From the NCBI RefSeq assembly GCF_019695415.1, contig NZ_JAIFKJ010000656.1, forward strand, positions 1,707 to 7,508: DNA of 5,802 bases. The letters run 5' to 3'. The stretch's first letter is position 1, and each line of letters starts with the position of its first letter. Of this stretch, positions 5,755 to 5,802 are shown in pieces. A model generated the notes under the pieces. It was not told the origin of the DNA and searched no databases. It saw nothing but the letters and a program-made list of their open reading frames with translations. Made by a program: the position numbers and the translations under genes. This stretch comes from Thiohalocapsa sp. (GTDB lineage: Bacteria > Pseudomonadota > Gammaproteobacteria > Chromatiales > Chromatiaceae).

Positions 5755-5802
5755 GGAGATGCTGATTTATTGGGCATCCTGCCCAAAAATCAGACGGAGC
5801 CG
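5755..5802. mobile_element. Probable end of an insertion sequence or MITE (partial, runs off right edge)
   Basis: After the sequence CTTAAG (5750-5755) the composition changes from GC-rich to AT-rich. The tip GGAGATGCTGATTTATTGGG resembles, from memory, the terminal inverted repeats of IS5-like elements common in gammaproteobacteria, which often abut a TTAA or TA-type target. No transposase is in view and the second terminus is outside the window, so the family cannot be fixed. The contig or window ending here fits a repeated element. Confidence 0.35.
5762..5793. repeat. Imperfect inverted repeat (hairpin)
   Basis: The arm 5762-5776 (CTGATTTATTGGGCA) pairs with 5780-5793 (TGCCCAAAAATCAG) around a 3-nt TCC loop. 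This gives 14 base pairs with a single unpaired base in the left arm. No T run follows on either strand, so it does not look like an intrinsic terminator. It fits a subterminal hairpin of the putative mobile element. Confidence 0.75.

Noticed and set aside
1..5802. CRISPR array, integrase or phage structural genes, riboswitch
   Set aside because: I looked for spaced direct repeats, recombinase motifs and conserved leader structures on both strands and found none.

Overview
The window is high-GC DNA, probably chromosomal, from a gammaproteobacterium. The closest feel is a Chromatiales-type or similar environmental lineage, because MetRS is of the full-length dimeric gammaproteobacterial type and VapBC, DUF29 and WD40 pieces are common there. 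That placement is inference. The sequence has no rRNA, tRNA or phage gene that would settle it.

Layout, left to right. (1) Positions 1-1807, minus strand: an RND efflux operon. The periplasmic adaptor gene (407-1807) is followed after 2 bp by the start of the inner-membrane RND permease gene, which runs off the left edge. The last ~120 bases at that edge carry a strong one-directional base bias that looks like sequence error, not biology. (2) Positions 1808-1951: a divergent intergenic region. (3) Positions 1952-2562, plus strand: a compact vapBC toxin-antitoxin pair. (4) Positions 2563-3514: a patchwork of debris and small genes. It holds a stretch with no recognisable gene, about one and a half WD40 repeats left from a larger gene, an intact-looking XRE/HigA-like addiction-module antitoxin in the same frame with no toxin beside it, and on the minus strand a 34-codon scrap of a DUF29 gene. 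(5) Positions 3515-5620, minus strand: a complete metG (methionyl-tRNA synthetase) with its C-terminal tRNA-binding domain. (6) Positions 5621-5802: the metG upstream region, then from about 5755 what looks like the tip of an insertion sequence or MITE, with a strong imperfect inverted repeat, cut off by the right edge.

The genes do not form one pathway. Two conserved loci (the efflux operon and metG) flank a roughly 1.7 kb accessory insertion zone of toxin-antitoxin genes and broken gene fragments. I see no convincing new multi-gene system. The points most worth a second look are the WD40 remnant reading in frame into the orphan antitoxin, the DUF29 scrap, the probable IS end at the right edge, and the suspect sequence quality at the left edge.
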